In this document: positions 42,302 to 55,021 of the stretch, one piece after another
Position numbering within the stretch: the stretch's first letter is position 1
Layout of the letters: the number at the start of each line of letters is the position of its first letter
Source of the DNA: Myxococcales bacterium
GTDB lineage: Bacteria; Myxococcota_A; Polyangia; Polyangiales; Polyangiaceae
DNA length: 64,000 nt
Direction: 5' to 3'
Assembly (NCBI GenBank): GCA_016720545.1
Contig: JADKKK010000005.1
Span: 437,502-501,501 of the forward strand
The notes under the pieces: model-generated
The model's input: only the letters and a program-made list of their open reading frames with translations
Told to the model about the DNA's origin: nothing
Databases searched by the model: none
Translations under genes and position numbers: made by a program

Positions 42302-43404
42302 TGCGCGCGCTCCGCTCGTCCCCGCGCTCGTCGCGCTCGGTGGCCTTCGTCGTGCTTGCGGCCCTCTCGACGTCCGCGGGCTGCACGCTCGTCGCGGGCC
42401 TCGGCGGCGACTACACGCTCGCGCCGGGCGAGGCAGGCGCGGACGCCGCGGCGCCGCTGGATGGACCCACGCCACCCCCCTCGGACGCGCCGCCGCCGCC
42501 GCCCTTCGACGCGCCGGTGCCGCCGATCACGGGGGAGGGACGTGTGCTCTACAGCCTTCGTGGGACCTACCTGCTCCTCGAGGCGAGGGCGGGCGCGACC
42601 CCCGTGGCCGTGGAGCCAGCGCTAAATCAGGTGTCGCCGGGGCGCGACACGCGCATGAACCTCGGGGCCGACGGCTCACTCGTGGTCGAGACTAGCCGCT
42701 TCGGCTGCTCCGACCCGTGCCTCGCGGTGTTCTCGCCCGACCTGAAGGCCGGCGAGCGCGTGCTCGCGGGCGGCGGCCCCGTGACCAACATGCGCGACGT
42801 GGTGCCCGCGGTCGCCGGCAACGGCGCCCTCGTGGTGTTCGGAGGCCAAGGGCCGCACTCCCGCGATCTCTACGAGAGCCACAAGACGGGCAGCGCGTGG
42901 TCCGCCCCGGCCCTCCTCACGGGCGGCTCGGATCAGCCCAACAACTTCAAGCCGTCTATTTCCTCCGATGGCTCGAGGGTGCTGTTCGACTGCGGGCCGA
43001 ACCCGTTCGGCTCCGACGCGACCGGCATCTGCGAGGTGGGCCTGAACGGGAGCGGCTTCCGGCGAGTGATTGGCCCCGAGGGCGGGCCTGGAGGGGGGAA
43101 GAACACCCACAGCCCCTCGTACGGTCGAGACGGCACGATCGTGTTCGAGGGCGAGTGGAGCGCCGAGCAGATCTGGCGCATCCCGCCGGGCGCCTCCTCC
43201 CCCGTGCTCGTGAATGGGTCGTTCTCGAACGACAACACCCCCTGCGTCTTGCCGAATGGCAAGGTCGCGTCGCTCTGGCTGCAGCGGCCGGGCAACCCGC
43301 AGGGCTTTCACGAGCTCAAGATCATGAACAACGACGGCACCGACATGTTCATGCTCCTCACCGGCGTCGACGTGGACGACATCGGCCTCGGCTGCGGGAA
43401 CTGA
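42301..43404 (+). CDS. TolB-like beta-propeller lipoprotein
   Basis: The protein has 367 residues. The signal peptide ends S-T-S-A-G-C, then a Pro/Asp/Ala linker (40-80). The domain consists of repeated strands with the TolB/PD40 signature: KPSISSDGSRVLFDCG, HSPSYGRDGTIVFEGEW and NTPCVLPNGKVASLWLQR. It is likely a periplasmic or surface binding protein. It is directly coupled to the upstream TPR/PEGA gene. Confidence 0.65.
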   Translation: MRALRSSPRSSRSVAFVVLAALSTSAGCTLVAGLGGDYTLAPGEAGADAAAPLDGPTPPPSDAPPPPPFDAPVPPITGEGRVLYSLRGTYLLLEARAGATPVAVEPALNQVSPGRDTRMNLGADGSLVVETSRFGCSDPCLAVFSPDLKAGERVLAGGGPVTNMRDVVPAVAGNGALVVFGGQGPHSRDLYESHKTGSAWSAPALLTGGSDQPNNFKPSISSDGSRVLFDCGPNPFGSDATGICEVGLNGSGFRRVIGPEGGPGGGKNTHSPSYGRDGTIVFEGEWSAEQIWRIPPGASSPVLVNGSFSNDNTPCVLPNGKVASLWLQRPGNPQGFHELKIMNNDGTDMFMLLTGVDVDDIGLGCGN

Positions 43405-43430
43405 CCGAGAGCGGAGGCCTCTCGCGGGGC

Positions 43431-43856
43431 TCACGGGAGAGCCACGCAGCCCCCGCCGCGGCACGACGCCCGCGCCTCGCGGAGCTCGTGGACGGTCGCT
43501 CCTCCCTCGGTGACGGTCGGCTGGGCGAGGCACTCGCAGCGCGCGCCGCCGGGCGCGCACGCGCGCGCGGCCTCTCCGAAGCGCGCCGCCTCGGCCGCGT
43601 TCACGGCTCTCAGCCGCGCCGAGCCGCAGCAGTCGACGAGCTGCTCGACTAGGGCGCAGTCGGCGTCGCGCGAGCACGCGCGAGAGAACGGGAGCGGCGG
43701 CTCCGCTTGGCCCGCCTCGCAGGGCATGGTCCACGACGGCCCCGCGGGCGTGGGCGAGGCGGCCCCGGGGGGCTTAGTGGCGCACGCGGCGATCAGCGGG
43801 ACCAGCAGGGCCAGCCCCGCCCCCGCTCGCGCGCCGCTACCAGCCGAGCCGCGCAC
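43431..43856 (-). CDS. Small Cys-rich lipoprotein
   Basis: The protein has 141 residues. The signal peptide ends L-I-A-A-C, then a Pro spacer and a domain with about ten Cys (FSRACSRDADCALVEQLVDC, ACAPGGARCECLAQP, CRGGGC) that likely form disulfides. The C-x-x-D-x-D-C pattern resembles small Cys modules in other myxobacterial secreted proteins. The GTG start overlaps the end of the esterase gene by 20 bp, so it is the second gene of that unit. Confidence 0.55.
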   Translation of the reverse strand: MRGSAGSGARAGAGLALLVPLIAACATKPPGAASPTPAGPSWTMPCEAGQAEPPLPFSRACSRDADCALVEQLVDCCGSARLRAVNAAEAARFGEAARACAPGGARCECLAQPTVTEGGATVHELREARASCRGGGCVALP

Positions 43857-45189
43857 GCAGCCAGCCCGTGAGCTCGGCGGCCATCTGCGCCTGCAGCGCG
43901 TCGTTGGGGTGGTAGTCGCACCCGGTGATCTGGCCCCCCACGTATTCGGTCATCGAGTACGCGTACACCTTGGTGTCGCCGAGCGCGGCCCGCTCGGTGA
44001 CCACGTATTGGGTCATCGCGGCGAGGCGCGAGCGCGCCCGCTGCCCCGCGGGGTAGTTGTCAGTCGCCGTGGCCGGCACGATGAGGAAGATGTGGGCGCT
44101 TGGGTATTTGCCGCGCACCGTCCCGATGAAATCCAGGTACCCCGGGCGCATCACGCTGTCGTCGACCTCGGCGTCCAGGCCGGTGGCGAAGAGCACGAAC
44201 GCGTCGGGGACGAAGTCGGCGTGATTCCAGGTGACCGCGGCGCTCTGGGGCAGCGTGCGGTTGAAGATCACGGGCAGCGTCACCGTGTCGGTGGCCGAGT
44301 AGTTCTTTGTGATGCCCTTTCCAGAGACACCTAAGAACACGAGATCGGCCCCCACCGCGGCGGCGCTGATGGGCGGCGCAGCGAGCTCGGTGTTCTGGTT
44401 GCCGGCGTTGGGCGTACACACAGGGCCCGCGCCGAGGATGCCATACCCGTTGATCACCGAGTTGCCCATGATCTCGAGCTTGCGCGTGCGCGCAGGCGGC
44501 GGGGGCAAGAGGCGCCCGCCACCCGGGAACGTGAAGCCGCGGAACTGCACGGCGCCGTAGTTGCCCTCGGTGCGCTTCACGAGCTCCACCGTGTGCGTGC
44601 CCGCGGGCAGCCCCGCGACGACGGTCTGCGTCGCCACGCCGGAGGTGACCACGAGCGGCGTCGCCTCCATGACGCCGTCGACGTAGATATCAAAGTAGCT
44701 CGGGCCGCCGCCGAAGCCGTTGGTCTGCTCCAGGGTGGCGGAGACCTCGGTGCCCTCGAAGCGCACCTGCGCGCGCGACGCCGCGTAGGCGCCGCGCGGC
44801 CCGGCGGCCGGGGTCGTGTCGAAGCGGCCAATGTAGCGCACCGCGGGCGGGCCGGCGTCGGGGGGACCGGCCTCGGGCGCTGCGTCGACGGTGGCGTCGG
44901 GCGCGGCGTCCACGGCCGCGTCGGCGGTGGCGTCGGGCGCGGCGTCGGCGGTGGCGTCGGGGCGCGCGTCGACTCCGGGAGCGTCGGCGGAGGCGTCAGC
45001 CGCGGCGTCGGGCGCGGCGGTCGCCGCGGCGTCGGGCGCGGTGGGCGCGTCGGCCTGCGCGTCGGCCGCCGTGGAGGCGTCCGAGTCGCCGTCGCCGCCG
45101 GTGCTGCCGCAGGCGCTCGCCGCCGCGCTCGCCAGCGCCAGGATCGCCACCCCAAACCATCGTGCGCGCCCCGCGTGTCGCCTAAGCAT
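43837..45189 (-). CDS. SGNH-fold esterase, CE2-like, lipoprotein
   Basis: The protein has 450 residues. After a signal peptide and lipobox (A-S-A-C) come about 75 residues of low-complexity Ala/Asp/Thr/Pro linker. A jelly-roll N-domain (RYIGRFD, AQVRFEGTEVSATLE) and an SGNH hydrolase domain follow, with the nucleophile Ser in LEIMGNSVINGYG and the catalytic D/H in DYHPND. This order matches carbohydrate esterase family 2, which removes acetyl groups from polysaccharides. It is probably surface-attached, acting on plant or microbial glycans. Confidence 0.7.
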   Translation of the reverse strand: MLRRHAGRARWFGVAILALASAAASACGSTGGDGDSDASTAADAQADAPTAPDAAATAAPDAAADASADAPGVDARPDATADAAPDATADAAVDAAPDATVDAAPEAGPPDAGPPAVRYIGRFDTTPAAGPRGAYAASRAQVRFEGTEVSATLEQTNGFGGGPSYFDIYVDGVMEATPLVVTSGVATQTVVAGLPAGTHTVELVKRTEGNYGAVQFRGFTFPGGGRLLPPPPARTRKLEIMGNSVINGYGILGAGPVCTPNAGNQNTELAAPPISAAAVGADLVFLGVSGKGITKNYSATDTVTLPVIFNRTLPQSAAVTWNHADFVPDAFVLFATGLDAEVDDSVMRPGYLDFIGTVRGKYPSAHIFLIVPATATDNYPAGQRARSRLAAMTQYVVTERAALGDTKVYAYSMTEYVGGQITGCDYHPNDALQAQMAAELTGWLRARLGW

Positions 45190-45254
45190 GCCTAAGGGTG
45201 ACCCAGAACCCGGCGGCCACCAACAGGAACCGCAGGGCGCGGGCGTTTCATGGC

Positions 45255-46784
45255 TCAAGCGTCGGAGGCGAACGCGATCTTCCCCAGCTTCGCCTCGTCG
45301 TCTTTCGCCGCCGCGCGCTCGGCCTCGAGCGCCTCCGCCTCGGCCTCGAGGTCGACGAAGCGGTACCTCACGGGGCTCTCGGCCTCGGCCCCCGGCGCCA
45401 CGCGCACGAGCTCGTTCGCCTCGTCCCGGAGGTCCACGTCCCCACCGAGCTCCACCACCGCGCGCGTGAGCTCGCGGTCGCTCGGCGGGGCACCGGCCGC
45501 CGCGGTCCACGCGCGCTTCAAGGCGCCCTCCGTCACCTGCAGGCCTCTGCGCGTCCGCTCGAGCACCTCGCGCAGCACCCCGAGGCGCCCGTTCTCGCGC
45601 GCGACCGCCGCCGCCTGCCGCGAGCGCCCCAGCGCCCGCACGAGGGGGAACAGAAAGAGCGCCAGCGAGAACACGAGCGGGATGGCGCCGAGCACCACCG
45701 GCACGCCGTCGTACGGGAGCGGGAGGACCTCCTCGGGCGACCGCACCCTCTCGAAAATATTCGCGAGCCTCGCGAAGGTGAGGTTCGCCTGCATGGCGAA
45801 CGTGGCCATCGCCAGGTTGAACCCGTTCAGCAGGCCGATGAGGATGTTGCTCCCCACGGTGTTGCCGGTGAGGCCAGGCAAGACCTTCGGCGTCGCCCAC
45901 GCGGCCGGGGGAGAGGGCGGCGGCGCGGCCTGCGCGGTGAGCCGGAGCGCCTCGAAGCGGTAGGTGATGCCGCCCCCCTCGGACACGTCCACGTCGCCGT
46001 CGTAGTCGAGCATGAGCCGCGCCATCATCGGATCGGCGACCTCGCGCGGGAGGCCGGTCACGCGCATCACGTCGAACAGCCCGATGCGCCCGCGCTGCGC
46101 GCGGATCTCGGCGACCACCCGCTGCTCCAGGGCGTTCGGCTCCTCCGCGGGCGCGGCGGGGCCAAAGACGAAGCGGTTCACCTTCTCGTAGAAGGGGGTC
46201 TGGTCTTTCGGGGGCGCGCTCCTCCGTTGCCACGCCGAGCCTTGGGGCTCGTAGGGCCCGTAGCCGATCGCGACGGGCGAGAAGGGGTGGAAGGTCCAGA
46301 AGAGCGCGTCCGCGAGCACCCGGAAGAGGCCGCCCACGAGCGACGCGCCGGGCAGCCCGTCGCGGTCGCCCTGCTTCGCGATCGTGAGGGCGATGAGCAC
46401 CCCGATGAACATCGCGACGTACGCGAAGATGACGACCGTGAGCCAGGCGCGCACCACGAACCGCGCAGCCCCCGCGAGGGTCTTGCCGACCGTGGCGAGC
46501 CCTCGCTGGAGGGCGTCGCGGGTCTCCCATGGCTTCGTGAACCCGGTGGGGAACAGATAGACGAGCTCCCCCGCCTCCGTGACGCGCAGGTGGCCGCGGT
46601 ACTCCTGGGTGAGCCACGTGAGACCGCTCGACGCGTCGCGGAGCGCGAGCCCGCTCGCGGCCGCCGCGTCGGCCACGGTCATGGGACCTTTGGGAGCGAG
46701 CGCCGCGCCAGCCTTCGCGACGGCCGCCTCGAGCGCGCGGGCCGCCTCGCGGGGCTCCATGAAGGTGGGCTTCGGGGTGGACAC
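45255..46784 (-). CDS. Membrane protein with winged-helix-like cytoplasmic segments
   Basis: The protein has 509 residues. Residues 20-100 read like a winged helix (MTVADAAAASGLALRDASSG, TWLTQEYRGHLRVTEAGELV). Hydrophobic segments follow: AWLTVVIFAYVAMFIGVLIA, NILIGLLNGFNLAMATFAMQ and VLGAIPLVFSLALFLFPLV. A second winged-helix-like part lies between them (VRVTGLPREVADPMM) and another near the C-terminus. Similar proteins occur in cyanobacteria and myxobacteria without assigned function. GTG 46784 or ATG 46760 are both possible. Confidence 0.5.
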   Translation of the reverse strand: MSTPKPTFMEPREAARALEAAVAKAGAALAPKGPMTVADAAAASGLALRDASSGLTWLTQEYRGHLRVTEAGELVYLFPTGFTKPWETRDALQRGLATVGKTLAGAARFVVRAWLTVVIFAYVAMFIGVLIALTIAKQGDRDGLPGASLVGGLFRVLADALFWTFHPFSPVAIGYGPYEPQGSAWQRRSAPPKDQTPFYEKVNRFVFGPAAPAEEPNALEQRVVAEIRAQRGRIGLFDVMRVTGLPREVADPMMARLMLDYDGDVDVSEGGGITYRFEALRLTAQAAPPPSPPAAWATPKVLPGLTGNTVGSNILIGLLNGFNLAMATFAMQANLTFARLANIFERVRSPEEVLPLPYDGVPVVLGAIPLVFSLALFLFPLVRALGRSRQAAAVARENGRLGVLREVLERTRRGLQVTEGALKRAWTAAAGAPPSDRELTRAVVELGGDVDLRDEANELVRVAPGAEAESPVRYRFVDLEAEAEALEAERAAAKDDEAKLGKIAFASDA

Positions 46785-46901
46785 GCGGGCAACATAAGCC
46801 CTACGCGCGCGCTCTGCTCGCCCGCAGTACCGCCGACCACCGCCGGCATGGGCGCCCACGACGGCCTCGCGGGGGCGGCGCCTCCTTGCTACACCGGCGG
46901 C

Positions 46902-48116
46902 GTGCACCGAGCTCTGCCCTCCTCCCTGGTCCCGCTGGTCCCGCTGGTCTCTCTGATCGCCGCGCTCTCTCTCTCGGTGGGGGCCGCGTGCTCCTCGACC
47001 TCGGCCCCGCCCGCGCCGCCCAGCCCCGCCGAGACCGACGCGGCGGTCGCGCCGCTCGCGCCGGCGCTGGGCATGAACGACGTGTCGGTGCTCCTGCCGC
47101 TGCCGAGCTCGCCCGGGGCGCCCGGCGTGCTGGGCCCCGAGGACGCCGGCGAGCGCGGCCCGCTGCTCCCGAAGGCCACCTACGACGCCATCCCGAAGTT
47201 CGGAGTCACGCCCGCGCAGGGCCTCGACTACGCGCGCATGCGCGTCGTCGCCGTGCGGTTCGACCCGTGCTTCCCCGGGCCGGCCGGGTGCGATCCCCAG
47301 GTGCGCCTGGTCATGATGCCCATCACCGACGCGGGCAGCACGCTCGACTCCGCGATACACCTCTTCTATCGGCTCGAGGAGGCCGAGCTCGCGCCGCTCG
47401 TCGCCGAGCTCCGGCGCCTCCGCGGGCTCGCGCCCGAGGTGAAGGACGCGCCCCTCGACGTGCACGCGGGCCTCGCCGCGCAGGGCCTCGAGGGCCCCTA
47501 CGGCAAGGGCCTCCGCGCGCTCGTCCTGCGGTATGCGGGCGACGACCGCTTCATCCGAATGACGTTCTTCCTGCGCGCCCCGCCGCGCCAGGAGGAGTGG
47601 TTCTTCGGGGGCTTCGACCGGGTCGACGGCAAGCTCGTCCAGCTCAACATCGTCGGCGTCGGGAAGGCCAATCAGCGGGTGAACCGGCCCATCGTCCCCG
47701 AGGGGTACTCCTACGAGCTCGTGCCGTCGCCCAAGGTGCCGGAGGACATCGACGCCCTCCTCACCACCGAGAAGGCGAAGGCCGCCTCGCCGGCCGCGCG
47801 CGAGGCCGCCGTGGGCGCGCTCGCCCGCATCGAGAACCCGGCCAAATACGGCCCCGACCAGCTCTCCTGCGCCGGCTGCCACCTCGCGACCTACGTCGGC
47901 GCCGCCACGCGCGCCGCGCACGGCCTCGACGTGTCGAAGCACGCCGACGCGTACAAGTCCTCCCGCGATCTCACGCGCGTCACCGAGTCGAGCACCGAGG
48001 CCTCGTCGCTCCGCGCGTTTGGCTATTTCGCCAGCCGCCCGATGATTGCCAATCGGGTCATTTACGAGTCGGCCGCGGTGGTCGACGAGCTGGAGAAGCG
48101 GTATCCGAGGAAGTAG
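46902..48116 (+). CDS. Envelope protein with C-terminal cytochrome-c haem motif
   Basis: The protein has 404 residues. The GTG start places a hydrophobic signal (LVPLVPLVSLIAALSLSVGA) directly at the N-terminus before a Cys; an ATG at 46848 only adds a poor leader. The large N-terminal domain is of unknown type. Near residue 325 a canonical C-x-x-C-H (LSCAGCHLATYVG) marks a mono-haem binding site. It may carry electrons or sense redox state in the periplasm. It is the last clearly core gene before the accessory island; hairpin 48126 follows. Confidence 0.6.
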   Translation: MHRALPSSLVPLVPLVSLIAALSLSVGAACSSTSAPPAPPSPAETDAAVAPLAPALGMNDVSVLLPLPSSPGAPGVLGPEDAGERGPLLPKATYDAIPKFGVTPAQGLDYARMRVVAVRFDPCFPGPAGCDPQVRLVMMPITDAGSTLDSAIHLFYRLEEAELAPLVAELRRLRGLAPEVKDAPLDVHAGLAAQGLEGPYGKGLRALVLRYAGDDRFIRMTFFLRAPPRQEEWFFGGFDRVDGKLVQLNIVGVGKANQRVNRPIVPEGYSYELVPSPKVPEDIDALLTTEKAKAASPAAREAAVGALARIENPAKYGPDQLSCAGCHLATYVGAATRAAHGLDVSKHADAYKSSRDLTRVTESSTEASSLRAFGYFASRPMIANRVIYESAAVVDELEKRYPRK

Positions 48117-48125
48117 GGGGCGCGA

Positions 48126-48160
48126 GTGGACGTGACGAACATGCTGTCGCGTCACTCCAC
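48126..48160 (+). terminator. Hairpin after the last core gene
   Basis: GTGGA-C-GTGAC (48126-48136) pairs with GTCACTCCAC (48151-48160), a 10-bp stem with one bulged base and a 14-nt loop, directly after the stop codon. It is a likely terminator at the boundary of core and accessory DNA. Confidence 0.45.
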
Positions 48161-48196
48161 GCGCCGGCATCTCCCACTTCCCGCGCCCGGCGAGGG

Positions 48197-48221
48197 ACTT
48201 GGTGCCTGACAGGCACCAAGT
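48197..48221. repeat. Perfect 12-bp inverted repeat at the start of the accessory island
   Basis: ACTTGGTGCCTG and its exact complement CAGGCACCAAGT are separated by one base. The right arm begins a run of near-repeats of GGCACCAAGT (48211-48255) that belong to the coding remnant that follows. It could be a terminator hairpin or a recombination scar; it marks the point where gene order turns accessory. Confidence 0.5.
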
Positions 48222-48464
48222 AGGCACCAAGTCGGCACTAAGTCCGTACCAAGTTCAAGTGCTGGAACTTGCAGACGTTCCACGCACGCTTGCCGAGCTC
48301 ATGACCCCTCGGGCCGCACCGACCGCACCAAGTTCCGGGACCAAGTCGTCGCGCCCCTGCTGGACGCCGGCCTCCTCGAGATGACCATCCCCGACAAGCC
48401 GAGGAGCTCGAAGCAGGAGTACCGCACCACCGAGGCCGGGCGCGCTGGTCACCGCGAGGCGAAG
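48205..48464 (+). pseudogene. C-terminal winged-helix remnant of an AlbA_2/Schlafen-type ATP-binding regulator
   Basis: Only the tail survives. One frame reads QVGTKSALSPYQVQVLELAD and then VPRTLAELM. After a one-step frame change near 48303 the next frame reads GRTDRTKFRDQVVAPLLDAG and LLEMTIPDKPRSSKQEYRTT. The sequence R-T-K-F-R and M-T-I-P-D-K-P-x-S is diagnostic of the C-terminal wHTH of these putative DNA-binding proteins, which frequently occur on mobile islands. The N-terminal AlbA_2 domain (about 300 residues) is absent. Not functional. Confidence 0.6.
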
Positions 48465-48760
48465 ATGACCCGCAAAAAGAAGCCGACCGCCTCCCTCGTG
48501 CGCTCCTCCGCAGCCGAGTACCTGACCTTCGTGGCGGCCAGCGGCACGGGCGGCGTCGAGGCGGTCTACGCCGACGAGAACGTGTGGCTCAGCCAGAAGA
48601 TGATGGCGCAGCTCTACGACGTCGACGTGCGGACCATCAACTACCACCTGAAGACCATCTTCACGGACAGCGAGCTGGAGGAGGACGCAGTTATCCAAAG
48701 TTTTCGGATAACTGCCGCCGACGGCAAGACCTACGACACCAAGCACTACAACGCGCCTCT
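48465..48760 (+). pseudogene. Truncated RhuM-family protein
   Basis: It starts MTRKKKPTASLVRSSAAEYL and continues VYADENVWLSQKMMAQLYDV, DVRTINYHLKTIFTDSELEE and FRITAADGKTYDTKHYN. This is the N-terminal DNA-binding part of the RhuM (virulence RhuM) family, normally about 330 residues. The match stops abruptly after K-H-Y-N; the frame then runs through the antisense of the toxin-antitoxin remnant. RhuM genes are common passengers of genomic islands. About 70 % is missing. Confidence 0.7.
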
Positions 48761-48787
48761 GGCTGCAGCGGCGCTCGAGGTGCCGAG

Positions 48788-49237
48788 TCAGTCCCAGACC
48801 GTGCGAACCACGCCCGACTCGCGGATTCGTTCGTCCGCCGTGACGAGGGCGGCCTTGTTCACGCGCGCGGTGGCGACGATGAGGCGGTCCGCCGGATCCG
48901 CGTGCGACCACGAGAGCTGGACGGCGCCCACCGCGATTTGTGGAAGAAGTGGGAGCAGCTCGGTGCGCCGGTCTTCACACAGGGCTGCCTCGAGCCACAG
49001 GGTGTAGGGACGCGCGAGCAGGTCCTCCTCGTGGAGCAGCCTGGCTCGGAGCGAGGAGCTCGGCTCGCGCGGGAGGGGAACGACGCGCGCGACGGGCCGC
49101 CCACGCTTCGTGATCACGAAGCGTGGGCGGCTCGCCTCGACCTCGTCAAAGAGGGACAGGCACTTGGCCTTGAACTCGGCCGCCGAGACCTCGCGAATGT
49201 CGGTCGGCTTGCCCTCGGCCTTGCCCTTCGCCTTCAT
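48788..49237 (-). pseudogene. In-frame fusion of Phd/YefM antitoxin with the C-terminal half of a VapC toxin
   Basis: The 149-residue ORF begins as a Phd-type antitoxin (TDIREVSAAEFKAKCLSLFD, FVITKRGRPVARVVPLPRE). From about residue 80 it reads as the end of a PIN-domain toxin (WLEAALCEDRRTELLPLLPQ, HADPADRLIVATARV, VTADERIRESGVVRTVW). The first 60-70 residues of the toxin, with the first catalytic Asp, are missing, as is the antitoxin's stop. A deletion has fused the two genes of a vapBC-like pair without breaking the frame. It is probably inactive as a nuclease; DNA binding may persist. Confidence 0.7.
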
Positions 49238-49480
49238 GGTCACGAACGTATCGCTCGTGACCACTTGGGGCAAGCGACCGTCCGGAGGGGGAAGCCGGGG
49301 GCGAGCCCGGGGCGCGCCGCGGTGGGCGCCGACCGCGAGCCGCGAACACCAGGCGCGCCCGTCTTGATAGCAGCTCGCCCGCGTTGGCGGCCCGGAAACG
49401 GCACGCCGATCCGCTCCGATTCGCGGCTCTTCCCGCCCCCCCCGCGTCCGGGGTAACGTACCCTGCGCACTCGTGCGCGC

Positions 49481-49715
49481 ATGGAGCTTGCGATGACAGA
49501 GCCTGGTCCTCGGTTGACGAGGTCGCGAAACACTTGGGGGTGGTGCAGGACTCGATCTGCCGCTGCATCGAGGCCCGAGTTCTCCCAGCTCACAAGATCG
49601 GCGGACTCTGGACGTTCAAGCTCTCGGAGGTCGACGAGTGGGGTCGCGCGGGCGGCGCCGAGTGCAGCGAGAACGCCGCCACCAAGAGGCCACCGAGGGT
49701 CAAAAGGGGGCGTTC

Positions 49716-49719
<4 letters not shown>
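49481..49719 (+). pseudogene. Excisionase-type HTH regulator heading the defence operon (one frameshift)
   Basis: The protein would be about 78 residues: a start at 49481 or 49493 (MTEP), then SSVDEVAKHLGVVQDSICRC, IEARVLPAHKIGGLWTFKLS and EVDEWGRAGGA. This is the MerR/excisionase HTH_17 fold common at the front of restriction and anti-phage loci. The frame changes once near 49503; a single T added to make CCTTGG would restore M-T-E-P-W-S-S-V. The stop overlaps the GTG start of the helicase (GTGA). It is likely the operon's regulator. The call is frameshifted rather than certainly dead. Confidence 0.65.

Positions 49720-55017
<5,298 letters not shown>

Positions 55018-55021
<4 letters not shown>

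Noticed and set aside
48205..48255. Iterons or a replication/attachment array of GGCACCAAGT units
   Set aside because: The units translate as the Q-V-G-T-K-S linker of the AlbA_2-type protein tail, so coding constraint explains them.
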